This document shows positions 8,129 to 17,020 of a stretch of DNA of 36,799 nt, piece after piece. Source of the stretch: Acidobacteriota bacterium. Its GTDB lineage: Bacteria; Acidobacteriota; Terriglobia; Terriglobales; Acidobacteriaceae. The DNA is taken from positions 1-36,799 of the forward strand of contig JAGWSG010000119.1 of the NCBI GenBank assembly GCA_028876335.1, read 5' to 3'. The notes under the pieces are model-generated. The model saw only the letters and a program-made list of their open reading frames with translations, had not been told where the DNA came from and did no database searches. The position numbers were made by a program, and so were the translations under genes. Numbering within the stretch: position 1 is the first letter of the stretch; every line of letters starts with the position of its first letter.

Positions 8129-10296
8129 AAACTTTTCATGTTGACGCTTCCGAATACGGACAAGGCCCAACGAATGACGCCAAGTCACGCACTGGTTTCG
8201 AAATAGACCGGCGCGATTTTCTGAAGATGTTCGGTGGCGGGCTGTTGATTTGCATGTCTGATCTGCCTTCGCTGGCGCAGGAGTCTGGGCGCACATTTGG
8301 CGGGCATGAGTTACCCAAAGATGTCAGCTCGTGGATTCATATTGCAGCCGATGGGAAAGTGAAGGTATTCACGGGCAAGGTTGAAGTGGGGCAAAACATT
8401 CGCACCTCACTGGCACAGGCTGTTGCTGAGGAGCTGCGCGTGCCATTCGACTCCATCAGCATGGTGATGGGAGATACGGATCTGGTGCCGTGGGATATGG
8501 GGACGTTTGGCAGCCGCACCACGCCCATGATGGCTCCGGTTTTGCGCAATATGGCATCGGTAGCACGCGAGACGCTGACGCAGATGGCCGCAAAGCGCTG
8601 GAATGCAGATGCGGCGAAGCTGACTGCAGCGAATGGCAGTGTGACTGATCCGGGCACGAAGCGCGCTCTGACCTACGGCGAATTGACGAAGGGGGAAGAT
8701 ATTGTGCGCGTGGTGAGTGGGGATCCAGCGCTTACGCCAGCGACACAATGGAAGATTGCGGGAACGGCGATTCCCAAAGCGGACATACGCGCATTTGTGA
8801 CCGGCGAGCACAAATTTCCTTCAGATATTGTGCGGCCTGAGATGCTCTTTGGCGCTGTACTGCGCCCCGAAGGGTTTAATGCAATGCTCACTTCGGTTGA
8901 CACCAGCGCTGCGGAAAAGATGGAAGGCGTTCATGTGGTTCGCGACGGAGACTTTGTGGGCGTGGCCGCGCCCGATGCCTACGCCGCGCGCAAAGCCGTT
9001 GAAGCCATCCAGGCAAAGTGGAATATTCCGGAGCAACCGTCGAACGACGGGCTCTTTGCGTATCTCAAGAGCAATCCGGAGGCGGGCCGCGAGAATGGGC
9101 CTGAGCATACGGCGGGCTCGATGGAGAAGGGTCTTGCGGCTGCGGATGTGAAGGTGGAGCAGCAGTATACGGTGCAGTACATTGCGCACTCGCCACTTGA
9201 GCCGCGTGCAGCTGTGGCTGAGTGGAGTAATGGAAAGGTCACTGTGTGGACCGGAACGCAACGGCCTTTCGGCGTGCGCGATGAACTGGTGGAGGCATTT
9301 CATTTAAAGCCGGAGCAGGCACGCGTGATCCAGCCTGACATGGGAAGCGGATACGGTGGCAAGCATACGGGAGAAGCGGCGCTGGAGGCTGCGCGGATTT
9401 CGAAGGTGGTTGGCAAGCCCGTGAAAGTGGAGTGGACGCGCCAGGACGAGATGACGTGGAGTTACTTCAGGCCTGCGGGACTTATCGAGATCAAATCTGG
9501 TGCAAAGCACGACGGAACGCTGACAGCGTGGGAGCATCACAATTACAACTCAGGCCCGGCGGCGATAGGTACACCGTACCAAGTTGCGAATCAGATTATC
9601 CAATATCACCCGACGAAGTCGCCGTTGCGTCAGGGTTCGTATCGTGGACTTGCGTCTACGGCGAACCACTTTGCGCGCGAGTCGCACATGGATGCGATGG
9701 CACATGCCGTGAAGATGGATCCGCTTGCCTTTCGCCTAAAGAACATTACGGATGCCCGTTTGCGGGTAGTGTTTGAAAAAGCGGCAGAAGGTTTTGGCTG
9801 GGGCAAAGTGAAGTCCACCGCGGAGCGTGGCTACGGAATTGCCGGAGGCACAGACAAGGGTGGCTATGTTGCGGCATGCGCGGAAGTGGAGATTAATCCG
9901 GCAACGAAGAAGGTACGCATTGTGCGCGTGGTGCAGGCGTGGGAGTGCGGTGCGATTGTGAATCCGGACGGGCTGCGCAACCAGGTGATGGGAGCGATTG
10001 TGCAGGGCATTGGCGGCGCACTGTTTGAGCGCATGCTGTTTTCGAACGGACGGATTCTGAATCCGCACTTCAGGGAATATCGCCTGCCGCGCTTTAAGGA
10101 CACACCGCAGATTGAAGTGATTCTGATTGACCGCAAGGATCTGCCTTCAGCTGGCGCGGGCGAGACGGGGCTGGTTGCTCTTGCACCTGCCGTGGGCAAT
10201 GCCATTTTTGCGGCGACGGGAGAACGCGTGTGCAATATGCCGATGGCGCCGCGGCAGCCGGTGCCGGGTATCAAGCCAAGCCCGTACTCGAGCTGA
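8125..10296 (+). CDS. Molybdopterin-binding subunit of a xanthine oxidase family enzyme (isoquinoline 1-oxidoreductase beta type), Tat-exported
   Basis: 723 aa. A twin-arginine motif (DRRDFLKMFGGG, about residues 29-40) before a short hydrophobic stretch indicates export by Tat of the folded heterodimer. The mature part has the aldehyde/xanthine dehydrogenase large-subunit layout, with GSGYGGKHTGEAALEA in the molybdopterin region and the conserved C-terminal Glu in GAGETGLVAL, the base that activates water for hydroxylation. It would hydroxylate an N-heterocycle or oxidise an aldehyde. The substrate cannot be read from sequence. No FAD subunit is adjacent, so electrons probably go to a periplasmic cytochrome or quinone; no cytochrome gene adjoins. 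Length is normal for IorB-type subunits. Confidence 0.92.
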   Translation: MKTFHVDASEYGQGPTNDAKSRTGFEIDRRDFLKMFGGGLLICMSDLPSLAQESGRTFGGHELPKDVSSWIHIAADGKVKVFTGKVEVGQNIRTSLAQAVAEELRVPFDSISMVMGDTDLVPWDMGTFGSRTTPMMAPVLRNMASVARETLTQMAAKRWNADAAKLTAANGSVTDPGTKRALTYGELTKGEDIVRVVSGDPALTPATQWKIAGTAIPKADIRAFVTGEHKFPSDIVRPEMLFGAVLRPEGFNAMLTSVDTSAAEKMEGVHVVRDGDFVGVAAPDAYAARKAVEAIQAKWNIPEQPSNDGLFAYLKSNPEAGRENGPEHTAGSMEKGLAAADVKVEQQYTVQYIAHSPLEPRAAVAEWSNGKVTVWTGTQRPFGVRDELVEAFHLKPEQARVIQPDMGSGYGGKHTGEAALEAARISKVVGKPVKVEWTRQDEMTWSYFRPAGLIEIKSGAKHDGTLTAWEHHNYNSGPAAIGTPYQVANQIIQYHPTKSPLRQGSYRGLASTANHFARESHMDAMAHAVKMDPLAFRLKNITDARLRVVFEKAAEGFGWGKVKSTAERGYGIAGGTDKGGYVAACAEVEINPATKKVRIVRVVQAWECGAIVNPDGLRNQVMGAIVQGIGGALFERMLFSNGRILNPHFREYRLPRFKDTPQIEVILIDRKDLPSAGAGETGLVALAPAVGNAIFAATGERVCNMPMAPRQPVPGIKPSPYSS

Positions 10297-10401
10297 GCGC
10301 GGAGTTGTAGCACATACCCTTTGCGGGCGCTGAACAGCTTGCCTGTCCGGTTCCGAGTACAATCGCATGCATTGCGGCTGGGCGCCGCAGTGGGACTCTG
10401 C

Positions 10402-10920
10402 ATGAGTGCGTACGACTTGAATTTTGGCATGCCCAACCCGAATGCGCCCGTTGAGCTGGATCGCTTTGCCTTTCTTATTGGCAAGTGGCGCTGTATTGCC
10501 GACATTCTTCTTGAGGATGGAAGGAGGCAAACCTTTCCTGCCATCTGGACAGGCCGTTACATTCTGGACGGCTACGTCATCGCGGACGACTACTGCATGA
10601 ATAATCTTGAAGGCGATCCCATTGTGCTTGGAGTAAATCTGCGCAGTTACGATGCAGCGCAGGGGCGTTGGAATATTCGCTGGCTGAATGCGTTGTCGGG
10701 TTCGTGGACTGACTTGTGTTCAGACGAACTGGGCGGCGCGCACTTTGGCGAGAACACTGCGTCGTATACCTTTCGCGAGCCGGTGGCAGGCCACGTCTAC
10801 ACGCGGGCAACGTACAGGTCGGTCAATCCCGATCACTTCACCTGGCTTGGTGAGAGGTCAAGCAATCTGAATACATGGAGCGAGTTCATGCTTGTGGATT
10901 GCTACCGCACGGAAGTTTAG
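10402..10920 (+). CDS. DUF1579-like hypothetical protein
   Basis: 172 aa, no signal peptide or membrane segment. The stretch FAFLIGKWRC near the start, followed by alternating beta-strands with regularly placed Trp (RWNIRWLNAL, SGSWTDL), resembles DUF1579/lipocalin-like beta-barrels. ATG 10402 is chosen because the frame upstream, open to a TTG at 10321, reads as non-homologous extension; the ribosome-binding site is weak. It stands 105 nt after the molybdenum hydroxylase on the same strand, but a shared transcript is not shown. Function unknown. Confidence 0.7.
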   Translation: MSAYDLNFGMPNPNAPVELDRFAFLIGKWRCIADILLEDGRRQTFPAIWTGRYILDGYVIADDYCMNNLEGDPIVLGVNLRSYDAAQGRWNIRWLNALSGSWTDLCSDELGGAHFGENTASYTFREPVAGHVYTRATYRSVNPDHFTWLGERSSNLNTWSEFMLVDCYRTEV

Positions 10921-11114
10921 TTGCCGAGATCATCCAGAATGTTTAGCACTCATCGGTGCCCTGCAATTGAAGTTCATCACACCTTGTTGTTCATGGGCAG
11001 AAATCTGCTTCATCTGTGACGGTGAACACCAACTCTTGTCATGATTCGCGCGTTCTAACAGACAGCAGTGTGGAAGCGGATTTGCCAGATGGCGGCTTCC
11101 AGAAAGGATCTGCC

Positions 11115-11780
11115 GTGAATCGAAAAATCGTACTCGCATTGACTTGTGCATGTGTGCTTGCCGCCCCATTTGTCTGGTCGCAACAGGGGGCAAGAGGCCA
11201 GCAGAGACAATCCCAAAGACCTTCCGCGGGAGCTTCACAGCGGCCAGGTCAAGGAACCGTGGACAGAACACGCGACCAAACCAAAGATCGCACGCGCGAC
11301 CAGACGATGGACCGTACGCACGATCGACTCACCAAGCAGGACCGCGATCGGCTGCGGACGCAGGCAACCGACCTGCAACGCGACCAATACAAGACCTGCA
11401 CCGGCACCATGGATCGAGTGCGGACACAGACCAGAACCATGGCAAATAGCGCAAAAGGCAGCGGCTTCCAGGTAGAGGAAGCGCGCCGTCAGCACACACA
11501 ACTGCAGGAAGAACTACGCACCATGGAGCAGACGCGCACGCAGCTGCATCAAAGCCTTAATGGCGAGCAGCAGGCCGCAGTGCAACAGCGCATGGAGAAT
11601 ATGAACCAGATCCACGAACGCATCCAGACACGGTTGCAGGCGATGGATCAGGAGCTCAATGGCCAGACGGTGAGCGGTAAGCGCGTATCCGAGCAGGCAC
11701 GCGCCACAGAGCGCGAAATGAAGGCTTATCAGGAGCAGTTCAGGAAAATGGGAGACGATCTGGGACTCAAGAACGATTGA
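11115..11780 (+). CDS. Exported Arg/Asp/Gln/Thr-rich repetitive protein
   Basis: 221 aa. GTG 11115 with AGAAAGGA upstream gives a clean signal peptide (NRK, then VLALTCACVLAAPF, cleavage near WSQQ). The mature protein starts with a Gln/Arg-rich stretch, then short imperfect repeats of the form DRTRDQT (about residues 52-75), then a predicted long helical, probably coiled-coil region of Gln/Glu/Arg-rich heptads to the end. One Cys remains after the signal peptide. No enzyme motif is seen. It is probably a periplasmic or envelope-associated structural or binding protein; the family is not recognised. Low-complexity DNA here opens frames in several phases; this one is chosen for the signal peptide and start. 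Confidence 0.75.
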   Translation: MNRKIVLALTCACVLAAPFVWSQQGARGQQRQSQRPSAGASQRPGQGTVDRTRDQTKDRTRDQTMDRTHDRLTKQDRDRLRTQATDLQRDQYKTCTGTMDRVRTQTRTMANSAKGSGFQVEEARRQHTQLQEELRTMEQTRTQLHQSLNGEQQAAVQQRMENMNQIHERIQTRLQAMDQELNGQTVSGKRVSEQARATEREMKAYQEQFRKMGDDLGLKND

Positions 11781-11806
11781 TGCAGTGTCAATGTTCTATG
11801 TCCGCA

Positions 11807-11857
11807 AAAGGCCCCACCTGCGCGATGCAATGCAGCGTTGCGACGCGTGGGGCCTTT
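11807..11857. terminator. Hairpin between convergent genes
   Basis: An 11-bp perfect inverted repeat AAAGGCCCCAC (11807-11817) / GTGGGGCCTTT (11847-11857) with a 29-nt loop that can itself pair partly. It lies between the stops of the convergent genes at 11780 and 11860 and carries A/T ends on both sides, consistent with a bidirectional terminator. Confidence 0.7.
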
Positions 11858-11859
11858 GC

Positions 11860-13065
11860 TTAGCTTTCGGTTTCCGGTCCTGCACCGCCGCCCACGGCAA
11901 CCACGTGCGGCTCGCGATCTTTGGCCGGTGGCAGGGCGGGGAACTGCGCATGCGGTTCGGTCTGGTACCAGTAGGCAACGGTGTAGAAATTGTCTGAACG
12001 GCAATTGGCGTGTCCGTGTTCAATCGTCACTTTGATTGATTTATCGAAGGCTATGGGGCTCTCAGTGTGCCAGCGATACAGGCAGTATTCACCGCCGATG
12101 CGTTCCGGATTGACCATGTGCGGCGACCCTTGGTGCATGTTAGCGAATGCCTCGCCGCCAAAATCCCACGCACCGTTGTAGTAGTCTTCAGTGCCTGTGC
12201 CGTTGATGGTGGGCGACGTGGCTCCATCGACGAAAATCATGTCGTCGCCTTCGCCAAACCAGCCCTCCTGGTTTTGCAGCACGCCGTGCGTAACGCCGAC
12301 AAAGTGACCTCGGCCTGTTGCTTCCATGAAGACGTAGTTATCCTTGCCATCCAGATTCTTTGCGGCGTTGGCCGCCTTATCCCAGTTGTGCACCCAGTCG
12401 TTTGTGGTGCCCTTGCAGGGCGCCGCCTGGCGATACTGCGCGTGGAACCGGCCTAGTTCTTCCGGCAGCTTTTCAAGTGCTACGTAGTCGGCTGCAAAGT
12501 AAAGGGCGTCGGTCTTCTGTGGGCCATCGTTGGTGACGGTTATTTTCGCCGCGGTTGCGAATGGCATTTTGAAGTAGGCATTGAGTGCCTTCATGGGTGC
12601 GACCGCCGTCAACTCACTTTGATACGTGAAATATTTGCCCAGCCCCAGCCCGAAGAAGTCTCCAATTGGCGTTTCAATGGAGGGCGAGCTTTCTCCGTCC
12701 CACCAGGCGCGCAGCACAAGGTTTTTGAGGTGCATGGGGTCAGGCGATGCGATGGTGAACCACAGGTGCGTGACCACGCCTGCGCCCTTCACGTCCAGAA
12801 TTGTTGCCGTTGCGCCGGGTTCTACGGGGACGGAATCCGCATTGCCGCCTGAGCGATCCCAGCTGGATGACCGTCGCGACTTGTAGCTCCGCAAACGCGC
12901 GGCTTCGAATAACTCTGCGTCGGCATGTGCTTGGCTCATGCCGCCCATCTGCGCTTCAATTGTAGGAGTGGCAAGCAGAGTGGATGCGCCGGCAACGGTG
13001 GCTAGTCCGCCGAGCAATTTGCGGCGTGAGGTTGTGGTGGCAACTGGCGCATTTTTTTCGGTCAT
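11860..13065 (-). CDS. DUF2961 protein, glycoside hydrolase family 172, Tat-exported
   Basis: 401 aa. A Tat signal (TSRRKLLGGLATVAGAS) at residues 12-28 and a cleavage region near IEAQ. The mature protein carries the DUF2961 hallmarks: VVTHLWFTI, an RAWWDGESSPSIETPIGDFFG block and INGTGTEDYYNGAWDFGG. DUF2961 is the core of GH172, whose characterised members release fructofuranose or arabinofuranose units, with the Glu of GTEDY and another Glu proposed as catalytic. ATG 13065 is preferred over 13068 because AAGGAG is 5 nt upstream. The extended open frame to 13194 is not needed. It is likely periplasmic and acts on a furanose-containing glycan. Substrate unknown. Confidence 0.87.
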   Translation of the reverse strand: MTEKNAPVATTTSRRKLLGGLATVAGASTLLATPTIEAQMGGMSQAHADAELFEAARLRSYKSRRSSSWDRSGGNADSVPVEPGATATILDVKGAGVVTHLWFTIASPDPMHLKNLVLRAWWDGESSPSIETPIGDFFGLGLGKYFTYQSELTAVAPMKALNAYFKMPFATAAKITVTNDGPQKTDALYFAADYVALEKLPEELGRFHAQYRQAAPCKGTTNDWVHNWDKAANAAKNLDGKDNYVFMEATGRGHFVGVTHGVLQNQEGWFGEGDDMIFVDGATSPTINGTGTEDYYNGAWDFGGEAFANMHQGSPHMVNPERIGGEYCLYRWHTESPIAFDKSIKVTIEHGHANCRSDNFYTVAYWYQTEPHAQFPALPPAKDREPHVVAVGGGAGPETES

Positions 13066-13248
13066 CATTGCTCCTTGCAGATGGTTCAAAGCGAGTGGGG
13101 GCCGGTTGGATGCCCCGAAGCATTTTCCTGAACGCATCCCTGCCTTGGCAAATAGAAATTGCCGTTTGGGAATTGGTGAAGTATAAGTGTACAAACCTTA
13201 ACGCAAACATCTGCTCAGTCACGCTAGAATCCCACGAGGGGAGAACGC

Positions 13249-13536
13249 ATGTTCATTCATATTTTTGGATTTCGCTGGAGATCGGAGGCCACCGAGGCTG
13301 ACGTTGCACGCGCCACGCGGGAGATTCTTGCCTTCAAGGGAACGATTCCCGGCCTGCACGAAGTTGTTGTGGGGCCGAATCTTTCTGAGCGCGACCAAGG
13401 CTATACCTTCGGCGGCTGTATGCAGTTCGCAAGCCGCGCCGCTTTCTACGCCTACGTGCCGCATCCTGCTCACACGGCGCTGCTTGAGTGGCTGGTGCCG
13501 CTGATTGATGCGGTGGAGATTGATTTGGAAGCATAA
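13249..13536 (+). CDS. Dabb (stress-responsive A/B barrel) family protein
   Basis: 95 aa, a single ferredoxin-like domain. The opening MFIHIFGFRWR, the central PGLHEVVVGPNLSER and the ending YVPHPAHTALLEWLVPLID fit Dabb proteins, which form dimeric alpha/beta barrels. GGGAG lies 6-8 nt before the ATG. It is divergent from the GH172 gene, sharing a 183-bp intergenic region (13066-13248). The function of stand-alone bacterial members is mostly unknown. Confidence 0.85.
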   Translation: MFIHIFGFRWRSEATEADVARATREILAFKGTIPGLHEVVVGPNLSERDQGYTFGGCMQFASRAAFYAYVPHPAHTALLEWLVPLIDAVEIDLEA

Positions 13537-13591
13537 ACAGGAACTACCCGCACGCTTTTGCCTGTGCCGGTGATTCATTTATGGAGGCATT

Positions 13592-14056
13592 GTGATAAGG
13601 ATCAGCTGGTTGTGGGCGCTGCTACTGCTTCTTGTTCCATCTTTTGCTGCGGCACAAACGAACAAAGCTGCGGAAGACGCGGTCTGGTCGCGGGAAGTTA
13701 CCTACTGGAAGACTGTTCAGTCGAACAATCTGGATGCTTACCGCAAACTCTGGCGCGATGATTTTCTGGGCTGGCCATATTCAAGTCATAATCCGGCACG
13801 CAAGGCGCACATCACCGATTGGATCACCATGCACACCTCGAAAGGAGAGCACTTGAAGAGCTATGCGCTTGAGCGGATCTTCGTTCAGGTCTCCGGGGAC
13901 ATGGCCACAACCACTTATCGTGCGCGGATTGTCTGGGCGGACAAAGCAGGCAAAGAAACGCTTGATTCAAGCCGATTGCTGCACACATGGCGCCGCGACA
14001 GCGATGGAACCTGGCGTATTTTTTCCGGTATGAGCGCACCAGCAGATGGGAAATAG
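13592..14056 (+). CDS. Exported NTF2-like (DUF4440-type) protein
   Basis: 154 aa. A signal peptide (WLWALLLLLVPSFAAAQ) precedes a small cone-shaped NTF2-like domain: helix EDAVWSREVTYWKTV, then NLDAYRKLWRDDFLGW, ending in WRRDSDGTWRIFSGMSAPA. This is the usual layout of exported SnoaL/DUF4440 proteins, which are ligand-binding folds with mostly unknown roles. The GTG start follows ATGGAGG by 4 nt. It lies 55 nt after the Dabb gene on the same strand and may be co-transcribed. The next gene is convergent. Confidence 0.8.
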   Translation: MIRISWLWALLLLLVPSFAAAQTNKAAEDAVWSREVTYWKTVQSNNLDAYRKLWRDDFLGWPYSSHNPARKAHITDWITMHTSKGEHLKSYALERIFVQVSGDMATTTYRARIVWADKAGKETLDSSRLLHTWRRDSDGTWRIFSGMSAPADGK

Positions 14057-14072
14057 TCCTCTGCTTTCCACA

Positions 14073-15599
14073 TCAGCTTACAAATAGCACCACGCCGCTT
14101 GCTGCTGGAACTTTGATGCGGATCGCGTCGCCACTCATGGCAGCTTCTTCTTCCTTCGGCTTCCACTTTGCGCCATCGGCAATCTCTGCGCCGCCCAGAG
14201 TTACGCCTTCGGTTGCGTCGAGCGCTGGCCCTTCAAGCCGCCAGATGCGGGCACGCTTTCCATTCACGCCGCGCAGGGTGACATCTGCTGCGGCAGCAGA
14301 ACCTTTATTGATGAGGGCCACGCGCATGTCTTTCTTTGTGCGGCCGGCATAGGCGCTGAGGTCGGGGTTGTCCGTGCTCTTGTCGCAGCGGAGCATGGTG
14401 GTGCCGGCGAACTGCTGTGCCAGCAGTATGCCGTAGTAGACGGGCATGGCTTTCACGTCGAGTCCTGGCTCAGTGCGGATGGGCGTGTAAAAACCGCTCG
14501 GCATGGTCTGCGGTCCTTTGGCCACGTTCATGCCCGGAGTGTGGCCACCAAGACCGGCAGTGAGAAATTTGCTTTGGCCTCCGTGGAGGTTCGCGCCCGC
14601 GCACCAGTTGGAGGCGAGCGTAAGCAGATAGTCCGCGCCCCAGAGCGACGCGGCAAATGCATTGCTCATGCCGGGCTTGCCGCCACGGTAGCAGGAGTTG
14701 CCTTCTGTCATGCGATAGACGCGATTCTCGCGCTTGGCGGCAGCGGCGATCTCACGTGTGTCTCTGGCGACCTTTGCATTGCCGGCAAGCAGGCGGTCTA
14801 TTGTGACTGTTGGATCGTCGGGCGGGCCTTCCGCGTAGTAGTGACCGGTGAGAGCGACAAGCCGCTCACCACCGACCATTTTTCCGAATTGCAGTACCCA
14901 GTCGCTGGATGCGGCCACATCCGGGCCTCCAAAGCGCGCCGCGGGAACCTTTGCGCCGATGGCGCGAATGCGGTCCAGCCATTCCTCAACAAAATTGACA
15001 AGCGTCCAGCCCTCGGGGCGTGTTCCGTTACTGGCCTTTGTATATAGGTCTGGCTCGTTGCCCACCTGGAAATACTCAAGCCGGTCGCCCACGGACTTCC
15101 ACACATACGCGGCTTCCACAGCCGCGCGCTCAGGCGTGCTGTTGCCAAAGTTCAGTCCGTAGATGAGACGCCATCCTGTGGCCTTCAGGAATCCGGCTAG
15201 CTCGTCGATGGCGTGGGGTTCAACGGCAAACAGCTGATGCGGCATCCAGTTCTTGCTCAGGTCGCCGGGAGGCACGTGCAATCTGGGAGCCTCCGTGCTT
15301 GCGCTTGCCTTGAACCAGCAGAACTCGCTGGTGTTGCCGCCGAGACGCAGGACTCCGCGCGGGCTCAGTAGCTTGAAGTAGTCGACAAGAGCACGATTCT
15401 TTGCGGAGAAGAAGGTGGGATCGGTCAACTGCGCAAGCTCATAGCTTAGCCCGGTGAAGTCTTCGGGCACGTCGGGCATGCCGTCGTCTTCATGCAGAGA
15501 CACGGTCATTGCTGCTGCATCCTGCGCGAACATCGTGCGTCCCGACGAAGCCAGCGCAGCTGCTGCGCTGGCACTCACCACAAACTCCTTGCGATTCAC
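14073..15599 (-). CDS. Glycoside hydrolase family 79-like protein (beta-glucuronidase type), exported
   Basis: 508 aa. GTG 15599 with GGAGG 9 nt upstream gives NRKEFVVSASAAAALASS, a signal peptide. The catalytic TIM-barrel part shows VLRLGGNTSEFCW, the acid/base site in QVGNEPDLY and a nucleophile candidate Glu in YRMTEGNSCYRGG. The C-terminal beta-domain (from about residue 405) has AGRTKKDMRVALINKG and an ending typical of GH79. Characterised acidobacterial GH79 enzymes cleave beta-glucuronides. Substrate here is inferred only. The open frame continues upstream to 15995 but that part is antisense to tyrS and not coding. It lies downstream of tyrS on the same strand behind a hairpin (15645-15678), so it probably has its own promoter. 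Confidence 0.87.
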   Translation of the reverse strand: MNRKEFVVSASAAAALASSGRTMFAQDAAAMTVSLHEDDGMPDVPEDFTGLSYELAQLTDPTFFSAKNRALVDYFKLLSPRGVLRLGGNTSEFCWFKASASTEAPRLHVPPGDLSKNWMPHQLFAVEPHAIDELAGFLKATGWRLIYGLNFGNSTPERAAVEAAYVWKSVGDRLEYFQVGNEPDLYTKASNGTRPEGWTLVNFVEEWLDRIRAIGAKVPAARFGGPDVAASSDWVLQFGKMVGGERLVALTGHYYAEGPPDDPTVTIDRLLAGNAKVARDTREIAAAAKRENRVYRMTEGNSCYRGGKPGMSNAFAASLWGADYLLTLASNWCAGANLHGGQSKFLTAGLGGHTPGMNVAKGPQTMPSGFYTPIRTEPGLDVKAMPVYYGILLAQQFAGTTMLRCDKSTDNPDLSAYAGRTKKDMRVALINKGSAAAADVTLRGVNGKRARIWRLEGPALDATEGVTLGGAEIADGAKWKPKEEEAAMSGDAIRIKVPAASGVVLFVS

Positions 15600-15644
15600 T
15601 GAGAAAATCCTCCGCAACCGAATACTAATTGCTTCTGCTAAGAA

Positions 15645-15678
15645 TGAAAGCTCCAGGGCCTTAATCCCGGAGCTTTCA
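15645..15678 (-). terminator. Probable tyrS terminator
   Basis: Inverted repeat TGAAAGCTCC (15645-15654) / GGAGCTTTCA (15669-15678), extended inward by GGG/CCC with one bulged A. Read on the minus strand it follows the tyrS stop by about 20 nt and is followed by TTCTTAG. The tail is only modestly U-rich. Confidence 0.55.
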
Positions 15679-15699
15679 ATTGTCTGATTGATGGAATCA

Positions 15700-16938
15700 C
15701 TACGAAATCCCTGCCACCTTGGCTCGCTTTCCCAGCCTGACGACGATCTTTGCAGGCAGTGAAACAGAAATAATGTTGCCGGGCGCGACTTCGCCGTCGA
15801 GCTTGACGGCCTTTTCGGCAATCTTGCGGTTCGCTTCTGTTCCGCTAGCGGCCAGACCCAGCGCGGTGAGCAGCCTGGGCAGGCGGATTGTTCCCGGATC
15901 AGGACCAGCGACGTCTGCATAGGCGACGTTAACTTCTTCGAGATTTTCGGCCGTCTCTTTCTGCTGGAACATCTTTGCCCAGTTCTCGTCTGCACTGGTT
16001 GCTGCTTCTTCGCCGTGGAAGCCGGCGGTGATGGTGCGCGCGAGCTGCTTCTTCACGGACATGGGATGCAGGGAGCCGTCGGCGACGCCTGCCTTCAGTG
16101 CGTCGATCTCCGATGTCTTTAAATCTGTGAGGAAGACGAAGTACTTCCACATTAGCTCGTCATTAATGGACATCAGTTTGCCGTACATCTCGCTTGGCGG
16201 CTCGTTGATGCCGATGGCATTGTTCAGTGACTTCGACATCTTCTGTACGCCATCGAGGCCTTCCAGAATCGGCGTCATCAGAACGATCTGCGGTTTCTGG
16301 CCGTAGTGGCGTTGCAGTTCGCGGCCGCACATCAGGTTGAATTTCTGGTCGGTGCCGCCGAGTTCCACGTCGCACTCCAGGCACACGGAGTCATAGCCCT
16401 GCATGACGGGATACAAGAGTTCATGGAGGCTGATGGGCTGCTCAGCCTGGAAACGCTTATGAAAGTCGTCGCGTTCGATCATCTGCGAGAGCGTAAAGTG
16501 TGCAGTGAGGCGGATGGTCTTTTCGTAGTCCAGCTTGCCAAGCCACTCGGAGTTGTAGCGGACTTCGGTTTTTTCTGGATCGAGAATTTTGAAGACCTGC
16601 TCCTTATACGTCTCTGCGTTCTGGTCGATTTGTTCGCGAGTAAGAGGTTTGCGCGTGACGTTGCGGCCGGTCGGGTCGCCGATGAGGGACGTGAAATCGC
16701 CCACAAGGAAGATGACCTGGTGGCCGAGCTGCTGAAAATGCCGCAGTTTGCGCATCAGCACAGTATGGCCCAGGTGCAGGTCGGGCGCGGTGGGGTCGAA
16801 GCCTGCTTTTACGCGCAGTGGGCGTCCGGTTTTGCGGCTCTCTTCCAAACGCTCGCGCAGGTCGCTTACGCGGATGATTTCCGCGGCGCCTTTCTCAAGC
16901 AGGTCCATCTGTTCGTTAACTGGTAAGAACGTACTCAT
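15700..16938 (-). CDS. tyrS: Tyrosine--tRNA ligase
   Basis: 412 aa. Class I synthetase charging tRNA-Tyr. HIGH-type motif in [18 protein letters not shown] in [13 protein letters not shown], tyrosine pocket region [12 protein letters not shown], and a C-terminal S4-like RNA-binding domain ending [19 protein letters not shown]. The HLGH form and length match the second bacterial TyrRS clade. ATG 16938 gives a normal N-terminus ([13 protein letters not shown]); the open frame upstream to 17133 has no similarity. AAAGG sits very close to the ATG, so the start is less certain than the gene; ATG 16908 is the alternative. Confidence 0.96.
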   Translation of the reverse strand: MSTFLPVNEQMDLLEKGAAEIIRVSDLRERLEESRKTGRPLRVKAGFDPTAPDLHLGHTVLMRKLRHFQQLGHQVIFLVGDFTSLIGDPTGRNVTRKPLTREQIDQNAETYKEQVFKILDPEKTEVRYNSEWLGKLDYEKTIRLTAHFTLSQMIERDDFHKRFQAEQPISLHELLYPVMQGYDSVCLECDVELGGTDQKFNLMCGRELQRHYGQKPQIVLMTPILEGLDGVQKMSKSLNNAIGINEPPSEMYGKLMSINDELMWKYFVFLTDLKTSEIDALKAGVADGSLHPMSVKKQLARTITAGFHGEEAATSADENWAKMFQQKETAENLEEVNVAYADVAGPDPGTIRLPRLLTALGLAASGTEANRKIAEKAVKLDGEVAPGNIISVSLPAKIVVRLGKRAKVAGIS

Positions 16939-17020
16939 GCCTTTATGAGTATAAAGTTTGCGCCCCGGCTGAGGAGCCAAGGGGTGGGAGCTTAGAAAAC
17001 TTCGGGTTCTCTGAAAGGAA

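Noticed and set aside
9864..10544. Minus-strand frame of 226 codons
   Set aside because: Antisense to the molybdenum hydroxylase C-terminus and the DUF1579-like gene; Ser/Arg-rich with no motif.
15600..15995. N-terminal extension of the GH79 frame
   Set aside because: Overlaps the tyrS 3' end antisense and precedes a proper signal peptide starting at GTG 15599.
16306..16926. Plus-strand frame of 206 codons
   Set aside because: Antisense to tyrS; reading is a shadow of conserved TyrRS codons.
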